Source of the DNA: Bradyrhizobium sp. CB1650
GTDB lineage: Bacteria; Pseudomonadota; Alphaproteobacteria; Rhizobiales; Xanthobacteraceae
Length of the DNA stretch: 64,000 bases
Direction: 5' to 3'
Assembly (NCBI RefSeq): GCF_029761915.1
Contig: NZ_CP121695.1
Location: 4,307,501 to 4,371,500 of the forward strand
In this document: one piece after another, positions 1 to 9,055 of the stretch
How the letters are laid out: each line of letters begins with the position of its first letter
Position numbering within the stretch: the stretch's first letter is position 1
Translations under genes and position numbers: made by a program
The notes under the pieces: generated by a model
Database searches by the model: none
What the model saw: only the letters and a program-made list of their open reading frames with translations
What the model was told of the DNA's origin: nothing

Positions 1-1200
<1,200 letters not shown>

Positions 1201-1219
1201 CCTCGCGCATCATGAATCG

Positions 1220-1249
1220 AAAGGCCGGCTGCAAAGCCGGCCTTTTTCT
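1220..1249 (+). terminator. Rho-independent terminator of clpA
   Basis: A GC-rich stem (GGCCGGCT ... AGCCGGCC) with a short loop is followed by TTTTTC, 20-50 bp after the clpA stop. The opposing aldo/keto reductase gene ends just beyond, so it may work in both directions. Confidence 0.85.
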
Positions 1250-1322
1250 TGACCTGCGCGGGCCGGATCAATCCCGCTTCATCCGCTGTCCGTCCTGCAC
1301 CCGCACCTGCTCGGCGCGTCCG

Positions 1323-2348
1323 TTAAACCGGTGGAGGGTTGCGGTCGATGAAGGTGGTTCTCTGGTGCCAATACGGATAGGGCAGCGTCACCTTGCTCGC
1401 CGCGTCGAGCCTTTCAATCTGGTCCTTGGTCAATGACCAGCCGACGGCGCCGAGATTCTCGCGCAACTGCGTCTCGTTGCGCGCACCGATGATCAGGGTG
1501 GAGACCGTCGGACGCTGCAGCAACCAGTTCAGCGCAATCTGCGACACGGTTTTCCCGTTCTCCTTGGCGATCGCGTCGATCGCCTCGACAACGCGGTAGA
1601 CGTGCTCGTCCGGCACCGGCGGCCCAAACTCGGCGGACTTCGGCAGGCGACTGACCTCCGGCTTCGGTTGACCCCGGCGGATCTTTCCGGTGAGGCGCCC
1701 CCATCCGAGCGGCGACCAGACGACCGCGCCGAGCCCCTGGTCGAGGCCGAGCGGCATCAGCTCCCATTCGTAGTCGCGTCCGATCAACGAATAGTAGGTC
1801 TGATTGGCGACGTAACGTGGAAAGCCGTGCTTGTCGGCCACGGCGAGCGACTTCATCAGGTGCCAGCCTGAAAAGTTCGAAACGCCGACGTAGCGGATCT
1901 TGCCGGCGCGCACGAGCACATCGAGGGTCCCGAGCACCTCTTCCGGTGGTGTAAATGCGTCGAAGCCGTGTAGCTGAAACAGATCGATGTAATCGGTGCC
2001 GAGCCGGCTCAGCGAACCATCGATGGCTGCAAGCAGGTGTTGCCGCGACGAACCGATGTCGTTGGGGCCATCGCCGAAGCGGAACGTTGCTTTGGTCGAG
2101 ACCAGGACCTTGTCGCGGCGGCCCTTGATCGCCTCGCCGAGAACGCGCTCGGATTCGCCAAGCGAATAGACGTCCGCGGTGTCGAACATCGACACGCCGG
2201 CATCGAGGCAGATGTCCAGCAAGCGTCGCGCTTCGGTCGCGTCCGTCGTGCCCCACGCCGCGAGGCGGCCGACGCCGCCGAAGGTGCCCGTTCCGAGGCT
2301 CAAAGCGGGCACCATAAACCCAGACCGGCCCAAGCGTCGGTATTCCAT
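1323..2348 (-). CDS. Aldo/keto reductase family oxidoreductase
   Basis: The 341-residue protein has the NADPH-dependent aldo/keto reductase (TIM barrel) pattern. The catalytic tetrad is visible as Asp and Tyr in FDTADVYSLGESE (about residues 56-64), Lys in VSTKATF (about 84) and His in LFQLHGFD (about 128). The C-terminal cofactor segment with IIGARNETQL is also present. The substrate cannot be read from sequence; this subgroup (YajO/Tas-like) reduces varied aldehydes and ketones. The ATG is preceded by GAGGAG at good spacing. It is transcribed toward clpA and shares its terminator region; nothing upstream suggests an operon. Confidence 0.9.
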   Translation of the reverse strand: MEYRRLGRSGFMVPALSLGTGTFGGVGRLAAWGTTDATEARRLLDICLDAGVSMFDTADVYSLGESERVLGEAIKGRRDKVLVSTKATFRFGDGPNDIGSSRQHLLAAIDGSLSRLGTDYIDLFQLHGFDAFTPPEEVLGTLDVLVRAGKIRYVGVSNFSGWHLMKSLAVADKHGFPRYVANQTYYSLIGRDYEWELMPLGLDQGLGAVVWSPLGWGRLTGKIRRGQPKPEVSRLPKSAEFGPPVPDEHVYRVVEAIDAIAKENGKTVSQIALNWLLQRPTVSTLIIGARNETQLRENLGAVGWSLTKDQIERLDAASKVTLPYPYWHQRTTFIDRNPPPV

Positions 2349-2466
2349 CGATCTGCTCCTCGACTGGCCGCAGGCTCATCCCGCGCGGTTTTCCTGCAGG
2401 ATGCTAGTACAAGTATGCGCCTTGTCCTATTGCGCGCTTACATACCGGCCTTGCTCGGGAAGGGCC

Positions 2467-2703
2467 CTAGTCATGCAGAAGCATGTCGTCCAACGCGGAA
2501 TCGCTGACGTGCACGCTGCCCGCCGTTGGTGAACTCTGCGCCTCGATCCTTGTTGCAGTCGAGGATACGCAGGCGACCTCGCCATCACGAGTCTGCCGCG
2601 GTAGCAGAGCCAGGCTCCAGCCTGCCAAGACCAGCACCGCGAGTCGGATCGCGATCACGGTCAGCAACATCTCCGATCCGCTTATCGTGGAGTCGGTCTT
2701 CAT
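2467..2703 (-). CDS. Small hypothetical protein with one membrane segment
   Basis: A 78-residue open frame lies in the otherwise empty gap between the aldo/keto reductase and the AraC gene. After a short polar start (MKTDSTIS) comes one hydrophobic stretch of about 20 residues (LLTVIAIRLAVLVLAGWSLA), then a polar, Ser/Thr-rich tail. No known domain is recognised and there is no convincing Shine-Dalgarno site. It could be a lineage-specific small inner-membrane protein or a chance frame. The opposite strand also has open frames here, which lowers confidence. Confidence 0.35.
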   Translation of the reverse strand: MKTDSTISGSEMLLTVIAIRLAVLVLAGWSLALLPRQTRDGEVACVSSTATRIEAQSSPTAGSVHVSDSALDDMLLHD

Positions 2704-2798
2704 GCGCACCAGCTTGCGGCACGCCGTCGTGCAAGACAATCTGGAATTGCCGAGCCCCGTCTTCGCGGGAAACGAAGGCTAAGGCTGATGGCTCGCCA

Positions 2799-3755
2799 CT
2801 AGTGCCGCAGCAGACTCTGCCTGAACTCGCGCGGCGACATGCCGAAGTGCTCGCGGAAGACACGGCCGAAATGCGAGAGGTCGTTGAAGCCCCAGGCGAA
2901 GGCGATCTCGCTGACGTGGCGGTGGGCGAGCAGAGGCGAGGCAAGGTCGCGCCTGCATTGGGCGAGACGCTCGGCCAGCACGTGGCGCTGGAACGAGGTG
3001 TCCTCGTCGGCGAGGAGATCGTTCACGTAGCGCGGCGAAATGCCGAGCGCGGCCGCGGTTTCCTGGAGCGCGAGGTCGGGATCGGCGAGGTGCGCGCGGA
3101 TGTGTGCCTTCAACCGGTAGAGCAGGGCGGAGCGATGGGTCGAGGAAGGCAGCGACGTCTTGCCGAGCCGCTCACTCAGCGCCATCGCCAGCAGATCCAC
3201 GGCCTGCTCGGACAGGACAGCGGCGTTGTCCGGATCGATCCGGTCCGCGCTCTGGCACAGTCTATAGATGAAGTCGTAGGCCAGCCGCGCGAGCGGTGCG
3301 TCGGCGCCGAACGACATTGCCGTTAGCGTCTCGCTGCCGCCGAGCCGCCGCTGCAGCATCTGTCGCGGCACCATGAAGATCGTCTGCGTGAAGGCATGCT
3401 CGAATCTCAGCTCGTAGGGGCGTGTGGTGTCATAGAGCGCGAATTCGCCGGGGTGGATCACGGTCTCGCGGCCGTCCTGCACCACGCCGCCGGCACCGCG
3501 GTCGCCGAGTGCGATCAGGATGAAATCCTGGTCCGAGCGGGCGATGCGGGAGGGCGTGCGGAAGACATGCTGGCGGTCGGAGCGGACCTCGGAGCACACG
3601 GCCTTGCCGAGCGTGCCTCGCGTGACCGAGCCGTGAAACGCGCTGCCGAGATCGGATTTGCAGTCGAGCCCGACGAAGACGTCGCAGACGATGTCCTGCC
3701 ACAGGGCGAGGCGCCGGTGACCGGGGCTGCCGTCTGTCGTGAACTGGATGGTCAT
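2799..3755 (-). CDS. AraC/XylS-family transcriptional regulator, probably of the nitrilase/aldoxime dehydratase genes
   Basis: A 318-residue regulator. The N-terminal ~190 residues resemble the sensing domain of FeaR/AraC_binding_2 proteins. Residues ~215-318 form the double helix-turn-helix of AraC proteins, ending in the family signature around EIAFAWGFNDLSHFGRVFR and the typical FGMSPREFR. Start ATG has GGGAGG upstream. It is divergent from the nitrilase and aldoxime dehydratase genes with ~205 bp between. In Rhodococcus, aldoxime-nitrile gene clusters are activated by an AraC-family protein (NitR), so the same job is inferred here from position and family. Confidence 0.88.
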   Translation of the reverse strand: MTIQFTTDGSPGHRRLALWQDIVCDVFVGLDCKSDLGSAFHGSVTRGTLGKAVCSEVRSDRQHVFRTPSRIARSDQDFILIALGDRGAGGVVQDGRETVIHPGEFALYDTTRPYELRFEHAFTQTIFMVPRQMLQRRLGGSETLTAMSFGADAPLARLAYDFIYRLCQSADRIDPDNAAVLSEQAVDLLAMALSERLGKTSLPSSTHRSALLYRLKAHIRAHLADPDLALQETAAALGISPRYVNDLLADEDTSFQRHVLAERLAQCRRDLASPLLAHRHVSEIAFAWGFNDLSHFGRVFREHFGMSPREFRQSLLRH

Positions 3756-3807
3756 CAGCAGGCCTCCCTTTCACATCGCCAAAACCGCATGCAGGCGCTG
3801 ACACAGA

Positions 3808-3850
3808 CCGGTTGCAAATTCCGGACCGCCGCTCCGGTCGAATTTTCGTG
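3808..3850 (+). promoter_or_regulatory. Possible AraC-type direct repeat in the araC/nitrilase intergenic region
   Basis: Two imperfect direct repeats starting CCGGT (3808 and 3834, 26 bp apart), each followed within a few bases by an AT-rich patch and TCCG or TTCG, lie about 110-150 bp before the nitrilase ATG. AraC regulators commonly bind direct repeats, but this match is loose and no promoter boxes are obvious. Confidence 0.25.
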
Positions 3851-3961
3851 CCGTGGCGGTCGAGCGGGCGCCGTCCGGCCGTGGCCCAATAGACTGCATC
3901 GGGCGTGTGCCGCGATCAACCGGAAAGCGGTGCTGTCCCAGTGGACACGACGGAGGCGGGA

Positions 3962-4978
3962 ATGGGCATCGAACATCCGAAATACAAGGTCGCAGTGGTG
4001 CAGGCGGCCCCGGCCTGGCTCGATCTCGACGCGTCTATCGACAAGTCGATCGCGCTGATCAGGGAAGCGGCGGAAAAGGGCGCGAAGCTGATCGCCTTTC
4101 CGGAGGCCTTCATCCCCGGCTACCCCTGGTACATCTGGCTGGACTCGCCGGCCTGGGCGATCGGACGCGGCTTCGTGCAGCGCTATTTTGACAATTCGCT
4201 CGCCTATGACAGCCCGCAAGCCGAGCGACTGCGCGAGGCGGTGCGCAAGGCCAAGGTGACGGCTGTGCTCGGCCTCTCCGAGCGTGACGGCGGCAGCCTC
4301 TATCTCGCGCAATGGCTGATCGGACCAGACGGCGAGACGATCGCAAGGCGCCGCAAGCTGCGGCCGACCCATGCCGAGCGCACGGTCTATGGCGAGGGCG
4401 ACGGCAGCGACCTCGCCGTCCATGCCCGGCCCGACATCGGGCGCCTAGGGGCGCTCTGCTGCTGGGAGCATCTCCAGCCGCTGTCGAAATATGCGATGTA
4501 TGCCCAGAACGAGCAGGTGCATGTTGCAGCCTGGCCGAGCTTCTCGCTGTACGACCCCTTCGCGCCGGCACTTGGCGCCGAGGTGAACAATGCCGCCTCG
4601 CGCGTCTATGCGGTCGAGGGCTCCTGCTTCGTGCTTGCGCCTTGCGCGACGGTCTCGCAGGCGATGATCGACGAGCTCTGCGATCGGCCGGACAAGCATG
4701 CGCTGCTGCATGCCGGCGGCGGCTTTGCCGCGATCTACGGCCCCGACGGCAGCCAGATCGGCGACAAGCTCGCGCCGGATCAGGAGGGGCTCCTGATCGC
4801 GGAGATCGACCTCGGCGCTATTGGCGTGGCCAAGAACGCCGCCGATCCTGCCGGGCATTATTCTCGCCCCGACGTGACCCGGCTCCTGCTCAACAACAGG
4901 CCGTACAAGCGTGTCGAACAGTTCGCGTTGCCGGTCGACACTGTCGAGCCAACGGAGGTCGCGGCGGCGGCGAGCTGA
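3962..4978 (+). CDS. Nitrilase
   Basis: A 338-residue carbon-nitrogen hydrolase that converts nitriles to carboxylic acids plus ammonia. The Glu-Lys-Cys triad is readable: Glu in FPEAFIPGYPW (about residue 45), Lys in RRKLRPTHAER (about 130) and Cys in LCCWEHLQPL (about 164). CWEHLQPL is the signature of true nitrilases rather than amidases or NIT2-like members. The ATG at 3962 was chosen because GGAGG precedes it and the protein then begins, as usual, just before the first beta strand (YKVAVVQAAPAWLD). It runs 40 bp before the aldoxime dehydratase gene, almost certainly as an operon, so its natural substrate is probably the nitrile made by that enzyme. Arylacetonitrile versus aliphatic preference cannot be decided. 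Confidence 0.93.
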   Translation: MGIEHPKYKVAVVQAAPAWLDLDASIDKSIALIREAAEKGAKLIAFPEAFIPGYPWYIWLDSPAWAIGRGFVQRYFDNSLAYDSPQAERLREAVRKAKVTAVLGLSERDGGSLYLAQWLIGPDGETIARRRKLRPTHAERTVYGEGDGSDLAVHARPDIGRLGALCCWEHLQPLSKYAMYAQNEQVHVAAWPSFSLYDPFAPALGAEVNNAASRVYAVEGSCFVLAPCATVSQAMIDELCDRPDKHALLHAGGGFAAIYGPDGSQIGDKLAPDQEGLLIAEIDLGAIGVAKNAADPAGHYSRPDVTRLLLNNRPYKRVEQFALPVDTVEPTEVAAAAS

Positions 4979-5018
4979 GATCGCCGCAGCGCGCAAGACA
5001 TCACGGGGAGGCTTGATC

Positions 5019-6059
5019 ATGGAATCCGCAATTCCTCCGCATCTTGAGACGAAGCGCTCGCGCCACAAGCGCGTGCCGGACGATTATCAGCCGCCGTATC
5101 CGTCGTTCGTCGCGCGCTACAAGCCGGGCGTCGACCGCGTCGTGATGGCCTATTTCGGCGTGCAGTATCGCGGCGCGCTGCCGGCGGCGGCGACCGAGAC
5201 GCTGGCTGAAATCGACCGGCGTCTTGCTGCGACCGTTGGTCCCTCGCATTGGGATCGCGCGCATTATGTCGACCAGTCCGGCCACGAGAACAATGTCTCG
5301 GTCGCCTATTGGGACGACATCGCCCGCTTCGATGCCTGGTTTGCGCCGACGCGCGAGGTGTGGACCGGCAGCGCGCGGGAAGGCATCGGCACCTTCATTG
5401 AAGTCCTGCGGCCAGCGGTGGCGCGGCATGAGACGCTGTTCTCCTCACCCGGCCGGCCGGAGGGCGTCGCCGCCATCGCCGACGGCATGAGCGGCGAGGT
5501 GCAGGAGCACGCTTATTGGGGCGGCATGCGCGACCGTATCCCGCTGTCGCAGACCGACGCGATGACACCCGGCGGCGATCCAAAACTCGTCCGAGACGGT
5601 GCGCGGCTGCGCGTCGTGGCACATGACAATCTCTGCCTGATCCGTTCCGGACAGGATTGGAGCGACACCGAAGCGTCGGAGCGAAAACTCTATCTCGACG
5701 TCGTCGAGCCGGTGTTGCGCGAGGGCATGGATTTCCTGCGCGACGATGGGCTCGCCATCGGCTGCTACGCCAACCGCTACATGCGGGTGTTCCGCGCCGA
5801 TGGCGGGGCGAGCGAAAAATCGTACGGCCAGAGCTGGTGGAGGAGTCTCGCCGCGCTGGAGCGCTGGGCGGAATCACATCCGACCCATGTCAAAATTTTC
5901 GGCGCGGCGATGAAGTATCTGTCGACGCTCGGGCCGTCAGCAAAACTGCGGCTGTATCACGAGGTCACGGTGGCGGCCGCGGATGAACAGTTCTTCGAAT
6001 ATCTGAACTGCCATCCCAGGACCGGCATGCTGGCGGCGGTCGAGCCTGTCGGCGCGTGA
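5019..6059 (+). CDS. oxd: Aldoxime dehydratase (heme lyase)
   Basis: A 346-residue protein matching the aldoxime/phenylacetaldoxime dehydratase family, heme b enzymes that dehydrate aldoximes to nitriles. Family landmarks are visible: the N-terminal HKRVPDDYQPPYP, the Ser in LIRSGQDWS (equivalent of the catalytic Ser), the His in WAESHPTHVKIFG (expected proximal heme ligand) and the His in RLYHEVTV (expected distal catalytic His). The ATG at 5019 has GGGGAGG at 8 bp. It lies directly behind the nitrilase gene with 40 bp between. Together they give the path aldoxime -> nitrile -> acid + ammonia, which in soil bacteria may use plant-derived aldoximes. Function is inferred from family residues only. 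Confidence 0.92.
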   Translation: MESAIPPHLETKRSRHKRVPDDYQPPYPSFVARYKPGVDRVVMAYFGVQYRGALPAAATETLAEIDRRLAATVGPSHWDRAHYVDQSGHENNVSVAYWDDIARFDAWFAPTREVWTGSAREGIGTFIEVLRPAVARHETLFSSPGRPEGVAAIADGMSGEVQEHAYWGGMRDRIPLSQTDAMTPGGDPKLVRDGARLRVVAHDNLCLIRSGQDWSDTEASERKLYLDVVEPVLREGMDFLRDDGLAIGCYANRYMRVFRADGGASEKSYGQSWWRSLAALERWAESHPTHVKIFGAAMKYLSTLGPSAKLRLYHEVTVAAADEQFFEYLNCHPRTGMLAAVEPVGA

Positions 6060-6062
6060 AGC

Positions 6063-6701
6063 TTAGCCTAAGCAGTGGCCAAGCAGCTCGGGATGCGCGG
6101 CGCAGATGTGATGCGCGCCGGCATCCCTGAGCTCGGTCTCGCTGCCATAGCCGTAGAGCACGCCGATCGCGGTCATGCCGTTGGTCCTGGCGCCGATCAC
6201 GTCGTGGCTGCGGTCGCCGATCATGATCGCACTGCCGGGATCGACCTTCGCCTCGTCCAGCGCGTAGCGGAGCAGGTCGCGCTTGTCGACCCGCGTGCCG
6301 TCGAGCTCGGAGCCGAACACGCGCTCGAAATAGGGCCGCAAACCGAAATGATCGACGATGCGGTTGGCGTAGACCGCGGGCTTGCTGGTCGCGACGAACA
6401 TCCGCCGGCGTGCCACTACAAGCGCCGCCAGAGTGTCCTTGATGCCGGAATACGACTCGTTCTCGAACAGGCCGACTTCGCTGAACCGCTCGCGATAGAG
6501 CAGCAGCGCGCGGTCAGCGAGCGCATCGGTTCCGGTGAGCTTCTTCAGGCTGGCGTGCAACGGCGGCCCGATGCACCAGGTCAGCTCGTCCTCGCTCGGA
6601 ACAGGCGCGCCAAGCCGCTCCAGCGCATACTGGATCGAACGGGTGATCCCTGGCTTGGGGTCGGTCAGCGTGCCGTCGAGGTCGAAATAGATGGTGTGCA
6701 T
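6063..6701 (-). CDS. HAD-superfamily hydrolase, phosphoglycolate phosphatase-like
   Basis: A 212-residue HAD subfamily IA phosphatase. Motif I is FDLDGTLTD (residues ~6-14), with Asp nucleophile; motif II is ATSKP; motif IV is MIGDRSHDVIGA, followed by GVLYGYGSETEL, a stretch common in Gph/PGP-like enzymes. A small helical cap lies between residues ~15 and 80. Substrate is uncertain: phosphoglycolate or another small phosphate ester. It ends 4 bp from the convergent aldoxime dehydratase gene and is not part of that operon. Confidence 0.88.
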   Translation of the reverse strand: MHTIYFDLDGTLTDPKPGITRSIQYALERLGAPVPSEDELTWCIGPPLHASLKKLTGTDALADRALLLYRERFSEVGLFENESYSGIKDTLAALVVARRRMFVATSKPAVYANRIVDHFGLRPYFERVFGSELDGTRVDKRDLLRYALDEAKVDPGSAIMIGDRSHDVIGARTNGMTAIGVLYGYGSETELRDAGAHHICAAHPELLGHCLG

Positions 6702-6770
6702 CCGGGCCGGGCCCCTCGTTGATACCGCCCGTTGCTAGTTGGATCGCCTCTCAAGTCAAGAGCCGATGCG

Positions 6771-7772
6771 TCATTGCTGGCGCGCCCATTCGACGATCGC
6801 CGCGGCCCCGGTGCCGGCGCGCTTCTCCCAGGCGGTGATTGCGTCCGCCGCCGCGTTCCGGAACGCCGCAATGAGGGAGGGCGGCGCCGGCTCGGTGATG
6901 CGGACGCCATTGTCGCGCATGCGCGCGTAGTTTTCGGACGTGCGATGGGCCAGGAGCGCGAGCTGGCTTTGTTCGGTCTCGGCCGCCGCGGCAAGCACCT
7001 CGCGCTGCATCGGCTCGGACAGCTCGGCGAATGCGTCGCTGCGGACGAATGCGATCGAGACCGGCATCGCGTAGTTGATGGCCGTGAAGTAGGGCAGGAA
7101 GTCCCAGAGCTTGCGTCCCGCACCGCCATCGCCGGAGGTGAGAAAGGCGTTCAGGCGGTGCTCCTTCAGCCCGGCGAGCGCAGCGTCCATCGGCAGGAAC
7201 TGCGCATTCGCGCCGGCCGCGCGCATGACCTCGCTGGAATTGGCATCGTAAGCCCGCAAATTGAGCTTTGGCAGGTCGTCGGCACCTTCGAGCGGACGCT
7301 CCGACCAGAGCCCTGTTGCCGGCCAGATCGTCACATAGAGCAGTTTGAGGCCACGCGCCGCCAGCGCCTTTTCATAGAGCGGGCGTGCCCGCAAATTGGC
7401 GGCACGGGCGACGTCGACCGATTGCACGAGAAAGGGCAGGGTGGAAAGTCCGAGTACCGGGTCGATGCCAGAGAGCGCACCTGCAAAGGCGTCGCCGCCT
7501 GCGATCCGGCCATCGAGCGCTGCGCGTGGCATCTCGCCCGAGTTGATCTTGAGCTCGTTGTCGAAGGCGTTGGTCACGGTCACGAAACCGCTGGTGCGCG
7601 CGGCGACGTAGTTGGCGAAGGTCGTGAGCCCGACCCCTGAAATGTTGTTCTGGGGGTATTCCGTGGTCATCCGCCAGACGACTTGCGCGGTGGCCGGCGC
7701 GATGCTGAGGACGATCGCGGCCACGACGGAGAGTGCGAAGATGGTGCGGATCCGATTGGCGAGGAAAAGCAT
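6771..7772 (-). CDS. TRAP-type periplasmic substrate-binding protein (DctP family), orphan
   Basis: About 333 residues. It begins with a signal peptide (positive IRTIFALS region, hydrophobic core, cleavage after ATAQ), so the product is periplasmic. The rest matches the DctP family: VVWRMTTEYP start, an FVTVTNAFDNELKINSG segment and a conserved LNLRAYDANSSEVMRAAG stretch. DctP proteins bind carboxylic acids for tripartite transporters. No DctQ or DctM membrane subunit lies nearby, so the partner must be encoded elsewhere or the protein has another role. The start is uncertain: ATG 7772 puts the signal peptide at the N-terminus, ATG 7796 adds eight residues. It is divergent from a lytic transglycosylase gene. 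Confidence 0.85.
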   Translation of the reverse strand: MLFLANRIRTIFALSVVAAIVLSIAPATAQVVWRMTTEYPQNNISGVGLTTFANYVAARTSGFVTVTNAFDNELKINSGEMPRAALDGRIAGGDAFAGALSGIDPVLGLSTLPFLVQSVDVARAANLRARPLYEKALAARGLKLLYVTIWPATGLWSERPLEGADDLPKLNLRAYDANSSEVMRAAGANAQFLPMDAALAGLKEHRLNAFLTSGDGGAGRKLWDFLPYFTAINYAMPVSIAFVRSDAFAELSEPMQREVLAAAAETEQSQLALLAHRTSENYARMRDNGVRITEPAPPSLIAAFRNAAADAITAWEKRAGTGAAAIVEWARQQ

Positions 7773-7957
7773 TGGGAGGGGCAGACCAGGGAACATATCG
7801 GCGACGTCTCTCAGCCATGTCACGATGCCACAGTTTGGCACAGCACCTTGTGGCACGCCGCGCCCGCGCATGCCACAGATATGCTTGCGCTCCGCCGAGG
7901 CGGATTGCATTCTTCGCGGGCCGTTCGCTCGGGCTGGCAGCTCTCGGGACCGCGCGC

Positions 7958-8935
7958 ATGCCACGTCTCTCCGCCGCGCGCAGGCCGCTGCGCATCATTG
8001 CCGCACTGCTCGTGTCGGCGACGCAGGCGGTGGCATGGGATGCATCGCCCGCAAAGACCGATGTCGCCGTCCCGAGCGTCGAGGAGCTGGCGAGGCCGCC
8101 GGATAAGCCGGCCAGCGCCCGCGAGAGCGATACGCGGGAGTCGATTTGCCTGATCATCGAGGCCGCCGCGCGCGATGCCAATTTGCCGCTGGAATTCTTC
8201 GCCCGCGTGATCTGGCAGGAGAGCCGCTTCCAGACAGATGCTGTTGGGCCGGTGACGCGCAGCGGCGAGCGCGCACAGGGGATCGCGCAGTTCATGCCGG
8301 GCACGGCGAGCGAGCGCGGCCTGCTTGATCCCTTCAATCCTGTGCAGGCGCTGCCGAAGTCGGCGGAATTTCTCAACGAGCTGCGCAATCAGTTCGGCAA
8401 TCTCGGGCTCGCCGCGGCCGCCTACAATGCCGGCCCGCGGCGGGTGCAGGAGTGGCTTGCCGGCACCGGCGGCATGCCGGAGCAGACTCGCCACTACGTC
8501 TACGCCATCACCGGCGCTACAGTTGACGCTTGGGCCAAGGCCGGCAGCACAGGCAAGGGACCGCCGAACGCGCCGACAACGAGCTGCCGCGATCTGATGG
8601 CGCTGCTCAAGCGCGCGCCGAACCCGTTCGTCGCCGAGCTCGAGCAGCATGTGGAGCTTGCCGCCGCCAGGGTATGGGGCGTGCAGCTCGCCGCCGGCTT
8701 CGACCGCAACAAGGCGCTGGCGATGTATTCCCGCGCGGTGACGCGCCTCAGCGCGGTGATCGGAAATCGCGATCCGAGTCTGCTGAGTTCGGTGATGCGC
8801 AGCCGCGGCACGCGTGCCTTCTACCAGGTGCGCATCGGGGCCGATACGCGCAGCGAGGCGGACGATCTCTGCAACCGCATCCGGAAAGCGGGCGGCGCCT
8901 GTTTCGTGCTCAAGAACCGGGGCGTGAACGGGTAG
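7958..8935 (+). CDS. Lytic transglycosylase, SLT domain
   Basis: A 325-residue exported muramidase-type enzyme that cleaves peptidoglycan by the lytic transglycosylase mechanism. A signal peptide (RRPLRIIAALLVSATQAVA) follows the chosen ATG. The SLT domain spans roughly residues 60-170, with the catalytic Glu in VIWQESRFQTDAVG, the GIAQFMPGTA motif and the AAYNAGPRRV motif. The C-terminal ~100 residues contain a SPOR-like end (FYQVRIGADTRSEADDLC), which in other proteins binds denuded glycan at division sites. Open frames extend further upstream, but ATG 7958 is the only start that gives a proper signal peptide. Confidence 0.88.
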   Translation: MPRLSAARRPLRIIAALLVSATQAVAWDASPAKTDVAVPSVEELARPPDKPASARESDTRESICLIIEAAARDANLPLEFFARVIWQESRFQTDAVGPVTRSGERAQGIAQFMPGTASERGLLDPFNPVQALPKSAEFLNELRNQFGNLGLAAAAYNAGPRRVQEWLAGTGGMPEQTRHYVYAITGATVDAWAKAGSTGKGPPNAPTTSCRDLMALLKRAPNPFVAELEQHVELAAARVWGVQLAAGFDRNKALAMYSRAVTRLSAVIGNRDPSLLSSVMRSRGTRAFYQVRIGADTRSEADDLCNRIRKAGGACFVLKNRGVNG

Positions 8936-8949
8936 GGGCTCTCTCCCTT

Positions 8950-9055
8950 CGTCATTCCGGTGCGCGCCTCTTGGCGAGCCCGGAATCCATTTCTCAACGG
9001 ACTCTGCGGTCCGGTGGATTCCGGGCTCGCCGCTTTGCGGCGCCCCGGAATGACG
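8950..9055. repeat. Palindromic intergenic repeat, family A copy 1
   Basis: About 106 bp bounded by CGTCATTCCGG and CCGGAATGACG, with internal complementary blocks (CGAGCCCGGAATCCAT / ATTCCGGGCTCG), so the whole unit folds into a long hairpin. Two further copies are at 10783 and 26419. Its right end overlaps the probable start codon of the AzlC gene. Confidence 0.9.

Noticed and set aside
5395..5877. Arg-rich minus-strand frame opposite the aldoxime dehydratase
   Set aside because: Reversed-codon shadow without motifs.
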